Assembly: GCA_949710005.1 (NCBI GenBank)
Contig: OX453275.1
Span: 625,001 to 689,000, forward strand
Reading direction: 5' to 3'
DNA: 64,000 bases
Source: Ricordea florida
Taxonomy: Eukaryota; Cnidaria; Anthozoa; Corallimorpharia; Ricordeidae
The translations under genes and the position numbers were made by a program. Within the stretch, counting starts at the first letter, position 1; the number at the start of each line of letters is the position of its first letter. Positions 35,159 to 46,906 of the stretch are shown piece by piece. The notes under the pieces were generated by a model. The model saw nothing but the letters and a program-made list of their open reading frames with translations, was not told where the DNA came from and searched no databases.

Positions 35159-36514
35159 CTATCTTCTGTGCCACAGAAAAACAAGCCCAAGAACAGATGC
35201 ACACATTCCCATAACACAGAGGAACTCCATGGTCTGCCTTTCTTGTAAACTCTTGCAGTACTCTACAACAGAGCCCTTAAAAAAAACAAAGTGTTTCAAG
35301 AGTTTATGACTTTGTTTAATGTAGAAAGACATCATTTTTGCACTGTGTAGCCAAGCCTCACTTGGTATTGAAACAAATATTTCACTTTTTGTTTACTGTT
35401 TGTTCTTTGTTTATTTTTAAAAACTGAAATTCTGTGTAGCACCAAAAACAAAGACCATTTAACCTTGGTGTTCTTCACTTACACCTACACCTTCTCATCA
35501 CTAGTGTACCTTCAATGCACACAACTGCTATTTCCAAGGATATTTATTCGCATAGCTATATACACAAAACAGCAGTGAAAAGACAAAGGAAGACATTAGA
35601 CTAACATTTTACACACAAATACATTACGAAAACAAACGTAAACCAACAGGAAACAAGATGGGAAAGGTGGGAAACAGTGTACATTGCAAAGATACATCTG
35701 GTATCAAACCATTGGTATATAATGGCACACGGGTACATAGAGAGAGACAGTGTGGAGTTATGTTTCCTGTCTAAGGAAACACAGTGCTATCAATTCGGTT
35801 CGGTGCCCAGACCAGATCTGTCACCTAGCAGACTAACCACTACACTACCATCACTCCATACATATCAAAAATTTAAAAACCCCATAATTTGTCTATTTAA
35901 AGACTAGAAAATTGTATGAAAGCTGAAAAATGTATGACAGTTATATTACAATGAGTAAGCTCACAAGTTCTGGATAATAACTTTACACAAATAGCAGGAA
36001 ATGCATTAAAGAAACCTACCCATCCTCCCTGTTCAAAAATCCACTTTGCAAGTCTTTCTTTGATAAACTGGCAAATCCACTCAATTATCATCTTAATAAG
36101 AGGTATTTGAGTAATGACTTGTACAGCAAGTTTGTACCCAAAGTAGAATAACGTGACAATTCTTCCCCAGTTGACTACACCATCTTTGAAGATCTGAGCA
36201 CCAACCTCAACAAAGGTATCAAACGCAGTGTCTTTGGTAACAACAACTTGCGAAATAAGATTGTTCAGTGATTGGTCATTGGCAAGACGGTCACCAATAT
36301 CCCGTATAACATGGGCCACTTCCTTGTTAATATGTTGCTGGTTTTCACTTAATTCTGGTGGTACTGGTTTTCCATCGTTACGAAAGCATTCACTCAAGAA
36401 AGTGCTGACGATAGCAGGAGTTTGTCCTGAAACTTCATCCACGCTATATGCCCTGTGGAGAGCTGGTCTCTCTTCCTTAGCAGAATCTCTACCAACTCCA
36501 CCTCCAGGAGCCAT
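35159..36514 (-). CDS. BAX/BAK-like multidomain Bcl-2 family protein
   Basis: Two coding exons on the minus strand (36514-36020 and 35275-35159), joined in phase 0 at GTAGGT/TTTTAAG, give 203 residues, close to BAX (192) and BAK (211). A BH3-like motif is VIRDIGDRLAND, BH1 is FKDGVVNWGRIVTLFYFGYK, and BH2 is WIFEQGGW. The intron falls right after that tryptophan, as in vertebrate BAX/BAK genes. The last exon encodes a C-terminal anchor (MEFLCVMGMCASVLGLVFLW) with a basic end. Such proteins permeabilise the outer mitochondrial membrane in apoptosis. An AG at 36525 just before the ATG suggests a 5' UTR exon further upstream. BAX, BAK and BOK cannot be separated by eye. Confidence 0.87.
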
Positions 36515-36524
36515 TCTTACAGTT

Positions 36525-39500
36525 AACACCCTGGAAAATTAAAAGAAAAATAGAAAACTACTTCTTGATTTACACCTCAATCTATGGTAGTCATATTTTT
36601 TTTTCCAGTTAGAACAAATACTGCAAGGTAGCCAAACTGGAAAAAAAATATTCTGTCATAAAAAAGATTTTCTTTTCTGTATTTCAGTCACTTTCTTTAA
36701 CCAACCATAGTTTTCTCAAGTAAAGCCTTCCACAAAATCTGGTTCTCAGCCTCTGATTACACAGTGCACTAAATATGCTGTTCTCATTTCTCTAAGAAGC
36801 CTATATCTATGAGTTCTTTACCTAGCTATACATGTAAGTAACATTCTGCAAAAATATAAGCATATTCAAAACTTCAGCCAGTACTAGAAGATATCATAAC
36901 ACACAACACATGACGCATCAGAGTGCAATGCTCATACATGTCGCTACTATTGCTGACCACAACTTATCTATTTAAAGACCAAGCTGAAGTTAAACTCTAT
37001 GTGTTAAGTACCCGAGGTGTCACGTTCTACTCTTGGATCCCACACTTCTAAAATTGGAACTAAATGATTTCAAGAATCAACAGGTTTCAAAACAGTCTAC
37101 ATAATTAGAGTCTTCTTGTTGTCAATGCAATGTATATACCCACTGGACCATCTCTTATGTTGATGCCACTACTCAACGTACTTAAAGTAAAAGGTTTAAA
37201 AAAACGTTTGCCTTTCTACGCCTACTCGTGCAATGAGCTACTTTCAATTGATAACTTTCCCTAGTCTGTTAATTTGCTCCGTTAAGTCACCAGATCATGA
37301 CCTCGTGCAAATAAAGTACGTGTGTCAGGATTCCACGGGATAAGTTAAGTAAACTGTCACGTAGTAATGTACAAAGCAAAAAAAAGTTCAGAAAAACTAA
37401 AGCAAACAGTTGAACAATTTCGACTGTCTTCTTTAGAATTATGTACAATTTGCATATTCGACATTTAAACTACAGAATTAAAGAAATTGCAGGCATTGAG
37501 TCTTGAAATTTCTTTTGTCAATAGTCACGCCTTTAGAACTTCAACAGCGAAAGGAGAAAGAGATAAAGAAAAGACACACGACTATGGCAAAAGGAACAAG
37601 CAGGAGTCCATTGCGCAACACAAAACACTATTTCACGTGTTTTAACCGACTATATTGATATGAAGATCAGCATACAGAACATGATCCTTGAAAGCTAAGC
37701 ACAACAAGAACTATTTGAAGCCAAAAGAAATCGATGTCTGTCTGAAGTGTGCAATAAAAACGCTTTGATTCCCTGTGCATAAGATGTCTATTTCGTGATA
37801 TGGCAGTCGCGCGCCGTCGTATTGACTTGCTTTCAAAACCTATCTTCAACAAGAAAACTAGACGAATAACAAGTAGGTATTTCAATGACACGAGTCAGGA
37901 AATGCAAAGATTATCTCAACAACGATTTTCGTGATGGATTAATAAAGTTGACCAAATAAGATATGGAGAACTAAAGGAAGAACTCTGAAATGCAAACGCC
38001 AGAGCAAAGGTGCTTTTGTATCAAACAATGTCACAAATTGAATCATAACCTACCGATAGAACAGGATAATGACAGGATTGCTTTGATCTTGGCCCTTGTT
38101 CTAATTCTCGAAGTAGTGTTCTCCACCAAACCCGTATTCGAACAATATACTGATCGCTCTTATGGAGGAAGGACAGCTCGACGAAGTAATTTATCCTGTA
38201 TAGTGAGTTTTGATTGGCCAGCCCTACGAAGCATTTCTTCCATTGGCCAAAACAATCAAACAGCAATGATGTCATCACTGTGACGACGCGCCAACTTCAA
38301 AGAATTTCGTAAAACTTCTATCGCCGAAATCAACTATTTTCTTTCTTTTTTTCTCCTCCCACTCAAAAGGACTCATTTGTTATTTTTAACTAAATCCTTG
38401 ATCTCTCGTTAGAGGCGTTAGTAGGGCAATATATCTATCGATCTGGCGAAAGAAAACCGGAGAATAAGACTATGTACGCAAACAACATAACAGCTGCCGG
38501 TTCCTAGTAGTACATGCCCAGGCAAGAGAATGACGCTCTAAGAAAAAGCGCGAAAACATTTATGTTTCAACAAAACGATAAAAAAGTCCCAGCTATGAAT
38601 TGTCATTAAGTCGGCCGCCTATTTTAATCTATTAGTACGCCGCAAGCTATTTGTAGCGGTGACTTCATTTAGTTGATGTTTACAGCTGTCTAGAGTGCAG
38701 CAACGGTCTCAAGATGCGCTCAGCATCGCATCGCTCTTCACAAAACCTTTAAAAAAAAAAACTTTTGGACCACTGCCACATGGTCTAAAAATATTTTTTC
38801 GTCGGAGCTAACCAAACAAATTTTTGTTCGCCTTGATTGACGTTGGTTAACGCGTGTAAAACATGTGCTCGGTGATTAGGGGGTATTCCCATAGTTATAA
38901 CTGAAATTCAGTTCGAGGGAACGCCGCGTGTTTTCCCAACTAAGCTACGTCAGGAGCCTTTTCCTTATGGCCTCTTTACTGCATATTGGATTGCCTAACA
39001 CAACCACGAAAGCAGATACACAGATTGCATCGTATTTCAGTTTGTGATTTCAGTTTGTTTATTAAAAAAATGTTGAAACCTAACTGGTGCCGTTTGTTGT
39101 GATGTTGGGATGTTCACGGCTGAGTTTAATTTATTCGTAACTCTAAATTAAACTTTCGGAGTGAGTACGTGCCATCCATAACACAGGCTTTTAGGTAAAG
39201 GAAGGGTTGTTACAATAACTCTGTATGTTCTCAACACGTGCATCAACACGTGAATGAATACATAAACTGGTACCAGGTAGGGCTTTGGAAGGAAGAAACA
39301 TGGGACTCATGAAAGAGAAGCAGGACTTCTCAGCAAACAAATCACTTATTTCCCAATGTATAAAAACTCACCCAAGTCTGATTACTGAAGGCGTTGCCTC
39401 ACAGTGTTGGGGACTTGTTGTTGAATCATGAAATTGGTAGCCTATGAGACTGATATGTGATCTGTTCAAACTAAAACTATTGAAATGCCTTTAATTTATT

Positions 39501-39954
39501 AATTTGTTTACAACCATAAAGTGTAATTCTAGAGTTTGGGGCAATGGATGAATAGCTTAAGTTCATAAACTATAACTGGATTACTTTCTGTTGTCTGATA
39601 TACCATGTGTGCAATTTTAGGCCTTAACGGCAAAATTCCCCGATGTGACAAACCATTATTTCGTGGACCAGAGCGTTCCTAGTAAAGCTGTGCCTTGCCT
39701 TTCAGTTCAAGATTTTCCCAAACCATGATAGAATCTGTCACAATTTTCCGTTTTATGAATTTTTTGGATCACCGAAGCCTAGTAGCGTTATGAAAACAAG
39801 TTACGTTTCCCACTTTACCTCTGCATGAAACGTTTTTCACTCAGACCAGTCCGTCAGTTTGACTCTATCTTTTAGTTTCATTGCATGTTGGTGACCAAGG
39901 ACTAAAATGATGTTAACAGCTCAGAAACAAAGTTTTATATTAACTACTGGTATA
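36525..39954. other. 5' flank of the BAX-like gene and intergenic DNA
   Basis: Probably contains the 5' UTR exon and promoter of the BAX-like gene, but I could not place them. GC-richer sequence near 38100-38300 and 38600-38950 is a candidate region. No coding exon was recognised. Confidence 0.35.
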
Positions 39955-40240
39955 CACTGAAGGCAAACGCAGAAGAGGGCGCCCAAAAACAACGTGGCGC
40001 AGAACGGTAGAAGCCGCCGGAGTTAAGGGAGCTCAATTACACGGCGAGCTGGAGCACCATTGAAAAACTGGCTAGAGATAGGCAAGGTTGGAAGAACTTT
40101 GTTGCTGCCCTATGTGCCACACATGCATGATGGGCAGTAAGTACTGGTATACAGTTGACTAAAAAAACGGCAAACCGGACAAGGTTTGTCTAGTGTTTGT
40201 GGGTGCCTAATAAACAAATTTGATTGATTGAATATTGCAT
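39955..40240 (+). pseudogene. 3' fragment of a non-LTR retrotransposon
   Basis: The translation EGKRRRGRPKTTWRRTVEA and then GWKNFVAALCATHA is the C-terminal end of a reverse transcriptase family common in cnidarians. An internal segment is shifted or shortened. It is followed by a 3' UTR ending in a GATTGATTGA tail near 40225-40234. Confidence 0.7.
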
Positions 40241-41455
40241 TCAAATAATGATTATTCAAAAGACAAAGGACGACTCCAAAAAACACTGTCCAAAAAATGA
40301 CATGGTTCTCTTACGATACTTTTTCGAATTTTCGTCAGTTGGAAAATGGTGAAGACGAAGACAACTGAAACGGGGAGCTAACTTGAGCTCCCCTCAGTTC
40401 ATGTTTGTCAAGGTTCCTTTCGTAATAAAAAAACTCTGTAAACTCAGAGTAACACGCTTAGGAAGAGAAAATAAATCTGTCTCATCTGCTTTCAAATACA
40501 AGAAAAAACTGAGGTGAAAACAGTAAACTTAATCAAGTTTACGTAAAATAGATTGAGTCGATTTGCTTTCGGCATGAATTCACGATCTGTTAAAGTTCCA
40601 GGTCAGTTGGTACTGTAATTAAAACGGATTAAAATGTGATTTTGCGATGCAAGTTAAAAGCTGTGTAGAAAAACATAACAGTCATGATTTTCTTTGAAGC
40701 ATTGTACTTACCAGTTAAACGTACGCAGTGGTGAAAACTTTGTCAAATATCTGTGCGTGCATATATATACAAAACGGATCTAGTACAGAACAACTAAGAC
40801 CGGCGGGATGATAAACTTTATCAGTGTCGTTATCGTCGGCAGTATTAATATCGTTCCAGGCGGCGAATTATATTTATTACTTACGTTGCGGGTGTAATTC
40901 AGACCAATGCCGTTCCCTCATTGGGTCTTATTTTACGGTAAATTTCCCTGACCTAGTGAAGGGAGAATTCCAGAATCTCTAAAACGAGCCCGAACTCGTC
41001 TTACCAAAATTGCATGCAAGGTAATTTCAGTAAAGTATAAAATCTTTATATCATTAGGCAAAAATATTCCGTGATAGCTTCCTCCGTTTGAGATATGTCC
41101 AGCGCCTCTCAAGAAATATGTTTTTTTCTGATACGATATAAGGACAGAAATTTCACAATCTGTGAAATAATTAAGCGCTGGCGTAAGCGCTTTATGCAAA
41201 GAAAGGTTAGATTCGGTCCGTTTGTTTATCCGAAATAGACAATTTCCCGCAATTGCTTCCGCTTCCGGCTCCTTGCCTAAAATGTTCTATCATGAAAGCG
41301 TCTTTTACATCCATATAAGTTCATGATTTTGTTATTGGGTTTCCTTAGATCTTATAGAAATTATCACTTCAGTAATGTTGTAATTGTAATCGGATCAGAG
41401 AGGTCTACCTTGCATGTATGCTATAAAAATAGCTATAAAATAATTGCCCCTTGGG
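40241..41455. other. Intergenic DNA, no gene recognised
   Basis: No coding or repeat family was recognised. Confidence 0.4.
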
Positions 41456-41459
41456 ATGC

Positions 41460-42135
41460 ACAGGGGAATTCCCAATCCTAAATGGTTATGGCAGATTTTA
41501 GCAAGGCATTTGACACTATTTGTCCAGAACTACCTTGCTCAACCTCCACAAGTTAGGGTTTACCAAGCCGTCTCTGAAGTGGCTTCTAACAAATGAGCTA
41601 CTTATGTGACCGCTGTCAATTTGTACAGATCGATGACAAGACTTCGTCTTGCCAGACAATCGCTTTCGGGATTCCCCAAGGATCTATACTGAGACCTATG
41701 ATTTTTAATCTGTACGTTTCGAATTTAAAAGACGTCATCCCTGCATCTATAAAATGCTCACAGTATGCTGACGATACGACCCTATACCATCATACCCCAG
41801 TGCAAGACTTAGCCGGTGGTGTGTCGTTAATGAATGATGCACTCTCCGAGCTCCAAGGAATCTAATCTAGCTCTCAACCCAGACATGAAGACAAAGTCTA
41901 TTATGTTCTCCACAAGGCAAATGCTCACTCGCCGTAATCTGTCGTCATTTCCACTACTGTTGTCTGCTGGAGGAAAGAATCTCGAAAGAGTCAAGCGATA
42001 CCAAGCTACTTGGCGTCCACCTTAATGAGAATCTTCTTTGGGATGAACACGTCAAGAACTTAGCATCATCATGCTATACTACTCTCGCAAGCCTCAGGAA
42101 AATTAAACATTTTACTCCCTACAAACTACGAAAGC
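41460..42135 (+). pseudogene. Reverse transcriptase fragment of a non-LTR retrotransposon
   Basis: Ordered motifs MADFSKAFDT, FGIPQGSILRPMIFNLYVSN, CSQYADDTTLYHH and SNLALNPDMKTKSIMFS fall in three frames, so it is broken by small indels. The catalytic YADD is still present. It stops at the SINE-like segment near 42140. Confidence 0.8.
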
Positions 42136-42144
42136 ACCTTGCGG

Positions 42145-42240
42145 AAAGACCGGTTAGCTCAGTTGGTAGAGCACCAGACTACTGTGCGGGAGGTCGTGGG
42201 TTCAAATCCTCGACCGGACCAACACTCAGGGTCTTTAAAT
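42145..42240 (+). repeat. tRNA-derived SINE head
   Basis: A tRNA-like segment starts GACCGGTTAGCTCAGTTGG (A box) and contains GGTTCAAATCC (B box). Its ends can pair, but the anticodon stem is poor. It is followed by ACACTCAGGGTCTTTAAATA, a tail also seen near 46076 in PEX3 intron 2, so it is a SINE and not a tRNA gene. Confidence 0.75.
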
Positions 42241-42369
42241 AAGAGAAGAGATGTGTGACCCTCCCTTCAGTACCTCACATGAGGTATGGCCCTCCCCTTT
42301 TGGTGCTCACTTTCACTGATGACCCTCCCCTCTGAGGAGCCAGCCCTTCCTCCCCTCAACAAAAAACGT

Positions 42370-43115
42370 ACCTTCCCTTATTCAAAACTAGGTTCCACTG
42401 ATTTTGCCTGGAAATGTTTTAAGCTTAAGATGTTTTGAGAGGCTATAAACTTTTTAATTTCATATTTTCTCTTGACCACATCTTCAAAAGGCAAAAAGAG
42501 AGGGATTTGTGTCTTTTTGCGACAATTCCATAAATAAATTTTACCCAAAATGATAAAGTAGTTGAGCAGGTTAGATCTCTGATCTAATATTCCTAATATA
42601 TTGTTAACATATTCCAGTTTTATTTGTTCCCTGGTTACTGTCAACCAAAAGTTTTCAAATTTAGTTCAAAATTCTGTTGAGAAGGAGCATCGATAAAAGA
42701 AATGTTGTAATGTTTCTCGAGAGGTTTGACAAAACGTACAAAGATCGCTTTGAATCCTTCCGATTTTTGCTAATCGGGTATTCAAAAACGAAATGTCGTT
42801 TAAAATTTTGAACTGAAAACATTGTACAAATGTTTCAAGAGCAACTGATTTTGCCAGTACAAACGCTTTTCGAATCTCTTCTTAACTTAGGTTAAAATCT
42901 GACATTAGTTTAGAGAACCCTCTTGAATGTTTGGCTTTTTCTTGAATGAGAAAAGCATAATAATTTCTACTCTTGCTCGAGAGAGGATCAAAATCTTTGT
43001 TACCACATTTTAACTCAAGTGTATTTAAAACGTTTCTATCGACGATGAGATTCCTTAATTGCCTTGGCACAGAGCAACGAACAGCAGACCACGTCAAGTT
43101 TATCACCACTGCCGC
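42370..43115 (-). pseudogene. L1/Tx1-like LINE ORF2 C-terminal fragment
   Basis: Minus-strand pieces SVPRQLRNLIVDRN, KSRNYYAFLIQEKAKHS and LLNYFIILGKIYLWNCR align in order with the C-terminal part of the young LINE at 54305-56260. It is frameshifted and old. Confidence 0.75.
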
Positions 43116-43299
43116 ATTTTAGTCGAATATTCGACTGGAGCCGCATTTTAATCAAACCCGAATTGAGTGATGATAAACGTCGCATTTCACAAGCAATTCT
43201 ACTGGAAATTAGGTTCGTGTGCTTATGAAATTCGACGTTTATCACGGGCCTTCCTTCATACGGCATACTGCCGCAATATAAATTGGTCTAAGCTTGTTT

Positions 43300-44457
43300 C
43301 CCTTCTCCGTCCACTCTCATACAGGTTATGACAGAACGGTCTCACTACATAGGCTAAAACTAAAGGGAAGTCGAGGTGACTGAGTGAAGGGCTTCTGTTG
43401 ATAAGGACGTCAATGAAACCACTGGAGACTTCTCATGGCCACTACTCATTCCTGTTTTCTCTGCTGTGATTTTTGAAGGACGCTTACACAGGAGTATAAC
43501 CCCGCTCCCCTCCTTTATCCCCCCCCCCCCCGCCCCCATACCCAGCCATAAGATTACACAGCATTATCTCACTGGTGCTCATTATATGGCTTCTTTAGAC
43601 TCTAAAGACGTTGCTGTTTTCGCGTCACTCCTGCGCCAGAGTAACATTGTCAACGGGAAAACTGTACGCCCCGAATCGCTCTGAACCGATTGATAAAGAT
43701 AGTAGGAGCCTAAAATGATGCAAGGAGTAAGATAGGATGTGAATCGTTTTAATTTTTTTAGACTACCTTCCCGAAAGCATCCGAAATTCAGCGAGTATGT
43801 ACGCTGAAGTGGGAGCTGACAAAGTGGGGCCTGAAAACTTTGTACTCTGAAACATTTTGGCTTTCGCTGATTTACGAATTACGCAAATTTCATGGGGCGA
43901 CACACATGTACGATGTACGTAATTCGCCACATTCTGCAGGGCCTGATATTTGCGCAGAATAAATCATATGAATCTGTATTTTTTGTCACTAGATTATTTC
44001 AAGGTATCCAAGACTACGTCATTTCATGGAATTTATTTAAAATTTCCTATTTTTTGTGCACTGTCATGTCAGTCACAATAGGTTTCTAATATTTGACGTA
44101 ACTTCGGTAGGAAACACGAATGTAGCGTCACGCAACTATTTTCCCTCTTTAACAATATATCTTCCGACTTTTTGGGGTTTACTTCCTGTATACATTGATC
44201 TCCACCTGCCGTGATTTGAAATTTTGTGACAGTACTGAACGAAATTTAGTTCTAAAAGAAGTAATTTTAAATTTGAAAATGCACAAATGAATTTCCCTTT
44301 AGAGCATGCACTTTAAGTATAGTTAGTTGCACTTCGTGTGTCACTCTATGACGTATCTAACTTCGATTGCATTTCCTTTTTGTTAATGCTTCTATATTGT
44401 ACAGAGGAAAATTGAGTTTTATTTCTTCTGTTGGTGTTCCTTGATGGATGTAGCAAA
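43300..44457. other. 5' flank of PEX3
   Basis: No gene was recognised. The last few hundred bases presumably contain the PEX3 promoter. A C-rich run is at 43519-43534. Confidence 0.4.
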
Positions 44458-46906
44458 ATGTGGGCAAGCATCAAGGGATTTTTTCAACGTCACAAGCGAA
44501 AATTTATCATAACCGGGATCGTTGCTGGAGGTGTTTACTTGATTGGGCGTTATGCAAAATGGCGCTTCTCGGAATGGCAGCGACAACAAGAAATGGAATA
44601 CGTCGAGCAAGCTAGAAAGCAGCACCATTTTGAAAGTAATCTGAGAACATGTAGTATAACCCTGTTCTCGCTGGTACCGAGTTTACGGGATGGACTTATG
44701 GAAAAGCTGAACTGTGAGGCGATCACTGCAAAACTTCGGGAGAGACCTGCAAACAAGTTGGAGCTGTGGGAAGAGCTAAAAGTGTTGAGTTTTGCACGTA
44801 CTGTAGCTTCGATCTACTCATCTTGTATGCTGTTTGTGTTCTTAAGAGTTCAGCTAAACATTGTTGGAGGCTACATGTATTTGGACAGCTTGATCATGAC
44901 AGGAGAAAGCGTTAGTGACAGGTATATCCACGTTGCTGAGAGCCTACAGAGGCGTTACTTGGCACTTGTGAAATATCTCTTAGGAGATGGGCTCGATTTT
45001 CTCATTGAAGAAGTTAAGAGAATCACAGAAGGTAAGAACAACATGTAATCTTTTGATTAAAATGATCACTTCCAGAACGGATCAAGTCATAGCTTGTCCT
45101 TGCAAATGAAGATTTCATAAATCAAATATATTTAAGATATGAAAGAGTGGATTGTGTTTATATGTGTCCTAGATATTCTGGGAGAGATTTCTCTTAAAGA
45201 AAAGTTCAGTCACATGGAACTGAGTAGACTCATCGGTCACATCAGACAATCAATGGAGTTCTCCAACCATAGAGTACCCATCAAAAGAACATCAACATCA
45301 GACACACTGCTGTCCTCTCCTCAGAATGGACATCACTGCAGACCATTAAGGAAATTCATGATGCAATCAGATATTGAAGGTCTGAGTGGATTGACAGGTG
45401 ATGGAGTTGATGATAACTACAGGAATTTGGTTGGAGAGACTCTCGACATTCTTGATAGCGATGACTGTCACACTGTGTTGAAGATGTGTTTGGATACAGG
45501 ATTTACGCATGTCATGAGTAATATGATTCCCTTCTTCCAAGCTGAGGAACTAGGTAATCTATTTTATTCCATACATCTACAAACTGCGATTTTGACATAC
45601 TTACAGTTTGCCATTAATTAAAATGAACTGCTCATCAATTCACACACTTGATGTTTATTTTTAGTGGAAGACTTGACCTTTGTACTTTCAACACAATTGT
45701 AAGCCATTGTGTCAGAATTGAGTAGGAACTTTGATTGTTGCTAATTGTCTTATTGTTTTTAGGTGTATCAGAAAAGTTAACCTAACTGAATTTTTTACAC
45801 AGTAACCTCTATGTATTTCACTTAAATCATAATAATTAAATCAGAATGATTAAATGAGTATATTATTATTCAAAAAATTCCCCTTTATCCAACCTTATGG
45901 ACCTCTATAAAAAGAGGAATCTATCATGATAGATAATAGAAGAGTCTGGGGTCAACAGCCTGACATAAGAGGCCTGGTTACCTGAGTAAGGGTTTTTAAA
46001 CCCCAATTTACTGGAGTGAACAATCAATAAGTTGATAATGCAGGAGGTTATTGGTTCAAACCTCAGCCAGACCATCACTCAGGGTCTTTGAATTACTGAG
46101 GAGAAAGTGTTCCTTTGTAATGACATCTGCAAATGGGATAAGGATAAAAAACCATAGGTACTGTCTCACAACCCTTGTTTGTATAACTTCGTGGGACGTT
46201 AAAGAACCCACACACTGTTCAAAATGAGTAGGGGACGTAATTCCCGGTGTTGCGGTCTGGCCCTTTTAAAAAATGTAATGTCGAGTGTCTTCCACAGTGT
46301 TTGCGTTATGATGCATTTGATTTTATAATATACAGAATAGAATATAGAATTTGCTTTTTATAAATTGTAAATTCATTCATGTAAATTCATATAGAAAGAT
46401 GTACCACCATAAGTTGATGATGAGGCTGACATTTTGACCATTGATGAAAGGTTAATGCTCAAAATGTCACTTTCCTTATCACATTTCAGTGACAGGATCT
46501 ACTTTTCAGGGGTGTCAAAAAAGTCTTCCATAGCAAGTAAATGTAAAAGAGTTGTCTGAGGCAGTTTTTTTTTTTTGGAGGGGGGGAGGTGGAAATGGAC
46601 AAATCCAATGAACTGCAGCTGGTGCAAACATAATAATTGCTAATGATATTGCCATTTCATAATCCCAATTTTTATGATGTAAAAATAAGACTTGTTTTAC
46701 TGTTTGTGTTTACAGATCTGGGTGCTGTTGAAGAAGAACCTCTACTCAACCTACCTTTAGCCAAGATCATTCCTATCATTAATGGACAAGTCAATCACAT
46801 CTTGTGTGATTCTGATAATGACTATTTCCAGGACTTATTTAAGATTGGCTGTGCAAGGGAATTTGCTGCAAATGTCTATGAAGCATTCTCTCATGAAGTG
46901 GATTAG
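44458..46906 (+). CDS. PEX3: Peroxisomal biogenesis factor 3
   Basis: Exons 44458-45031, 45173-45553 and 46716-46906 have GT/AG borders and phase 1 junctions, giving 381 residues (human PEX3 373). The start MWASIKGFFQRHKRKF with a following hydrophobic segment (IITGIVAGGVYLIGRYA) is the peroxisomal membrane anchor. Further matches are ARKQHHFESNLRTC, RPANKLELWEELK, LRVQLNIVGGYMYLD, LPLAKIIPIINGQVN and FAANVYEAFS. PEX3 is the membrane docking factor for PEX19 in inserting peroxisomal membrane proteins. The frame is open nine codons further upstream, but the chosen ATG matches the family start. Intron 2 contains a SINE. Confidence 0.95.
45965..46300 (+). repeat. Old tRNA-derived SINE in PEX3 intron 2
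   Basis: GGTTCAAACCTC (B box), CACTCAGGGTCTTTGAATTA, TGACATCTGCAAATGGGATA and the 3' part GGGACGTTAAAGAACCCACA identify a full-length but diverged SINE. It shares its head-tail junction with the fragment at 42145. Confidence 0.7.

Noticed and set aside
42147-42220. Possible tRNA gene with A and B boxes
   Set aside because: The anticodon stem does not pair well, and it continues into a SINE body shared with the copy at 46076. It is a tRNA-derived SINE head.
42882-43266. Possible host gene exon on the minus strand
   Set aside because: The lower part aligns in order with the LINE ORF2 at 54307-56031. The upper part has no recognisable domain.
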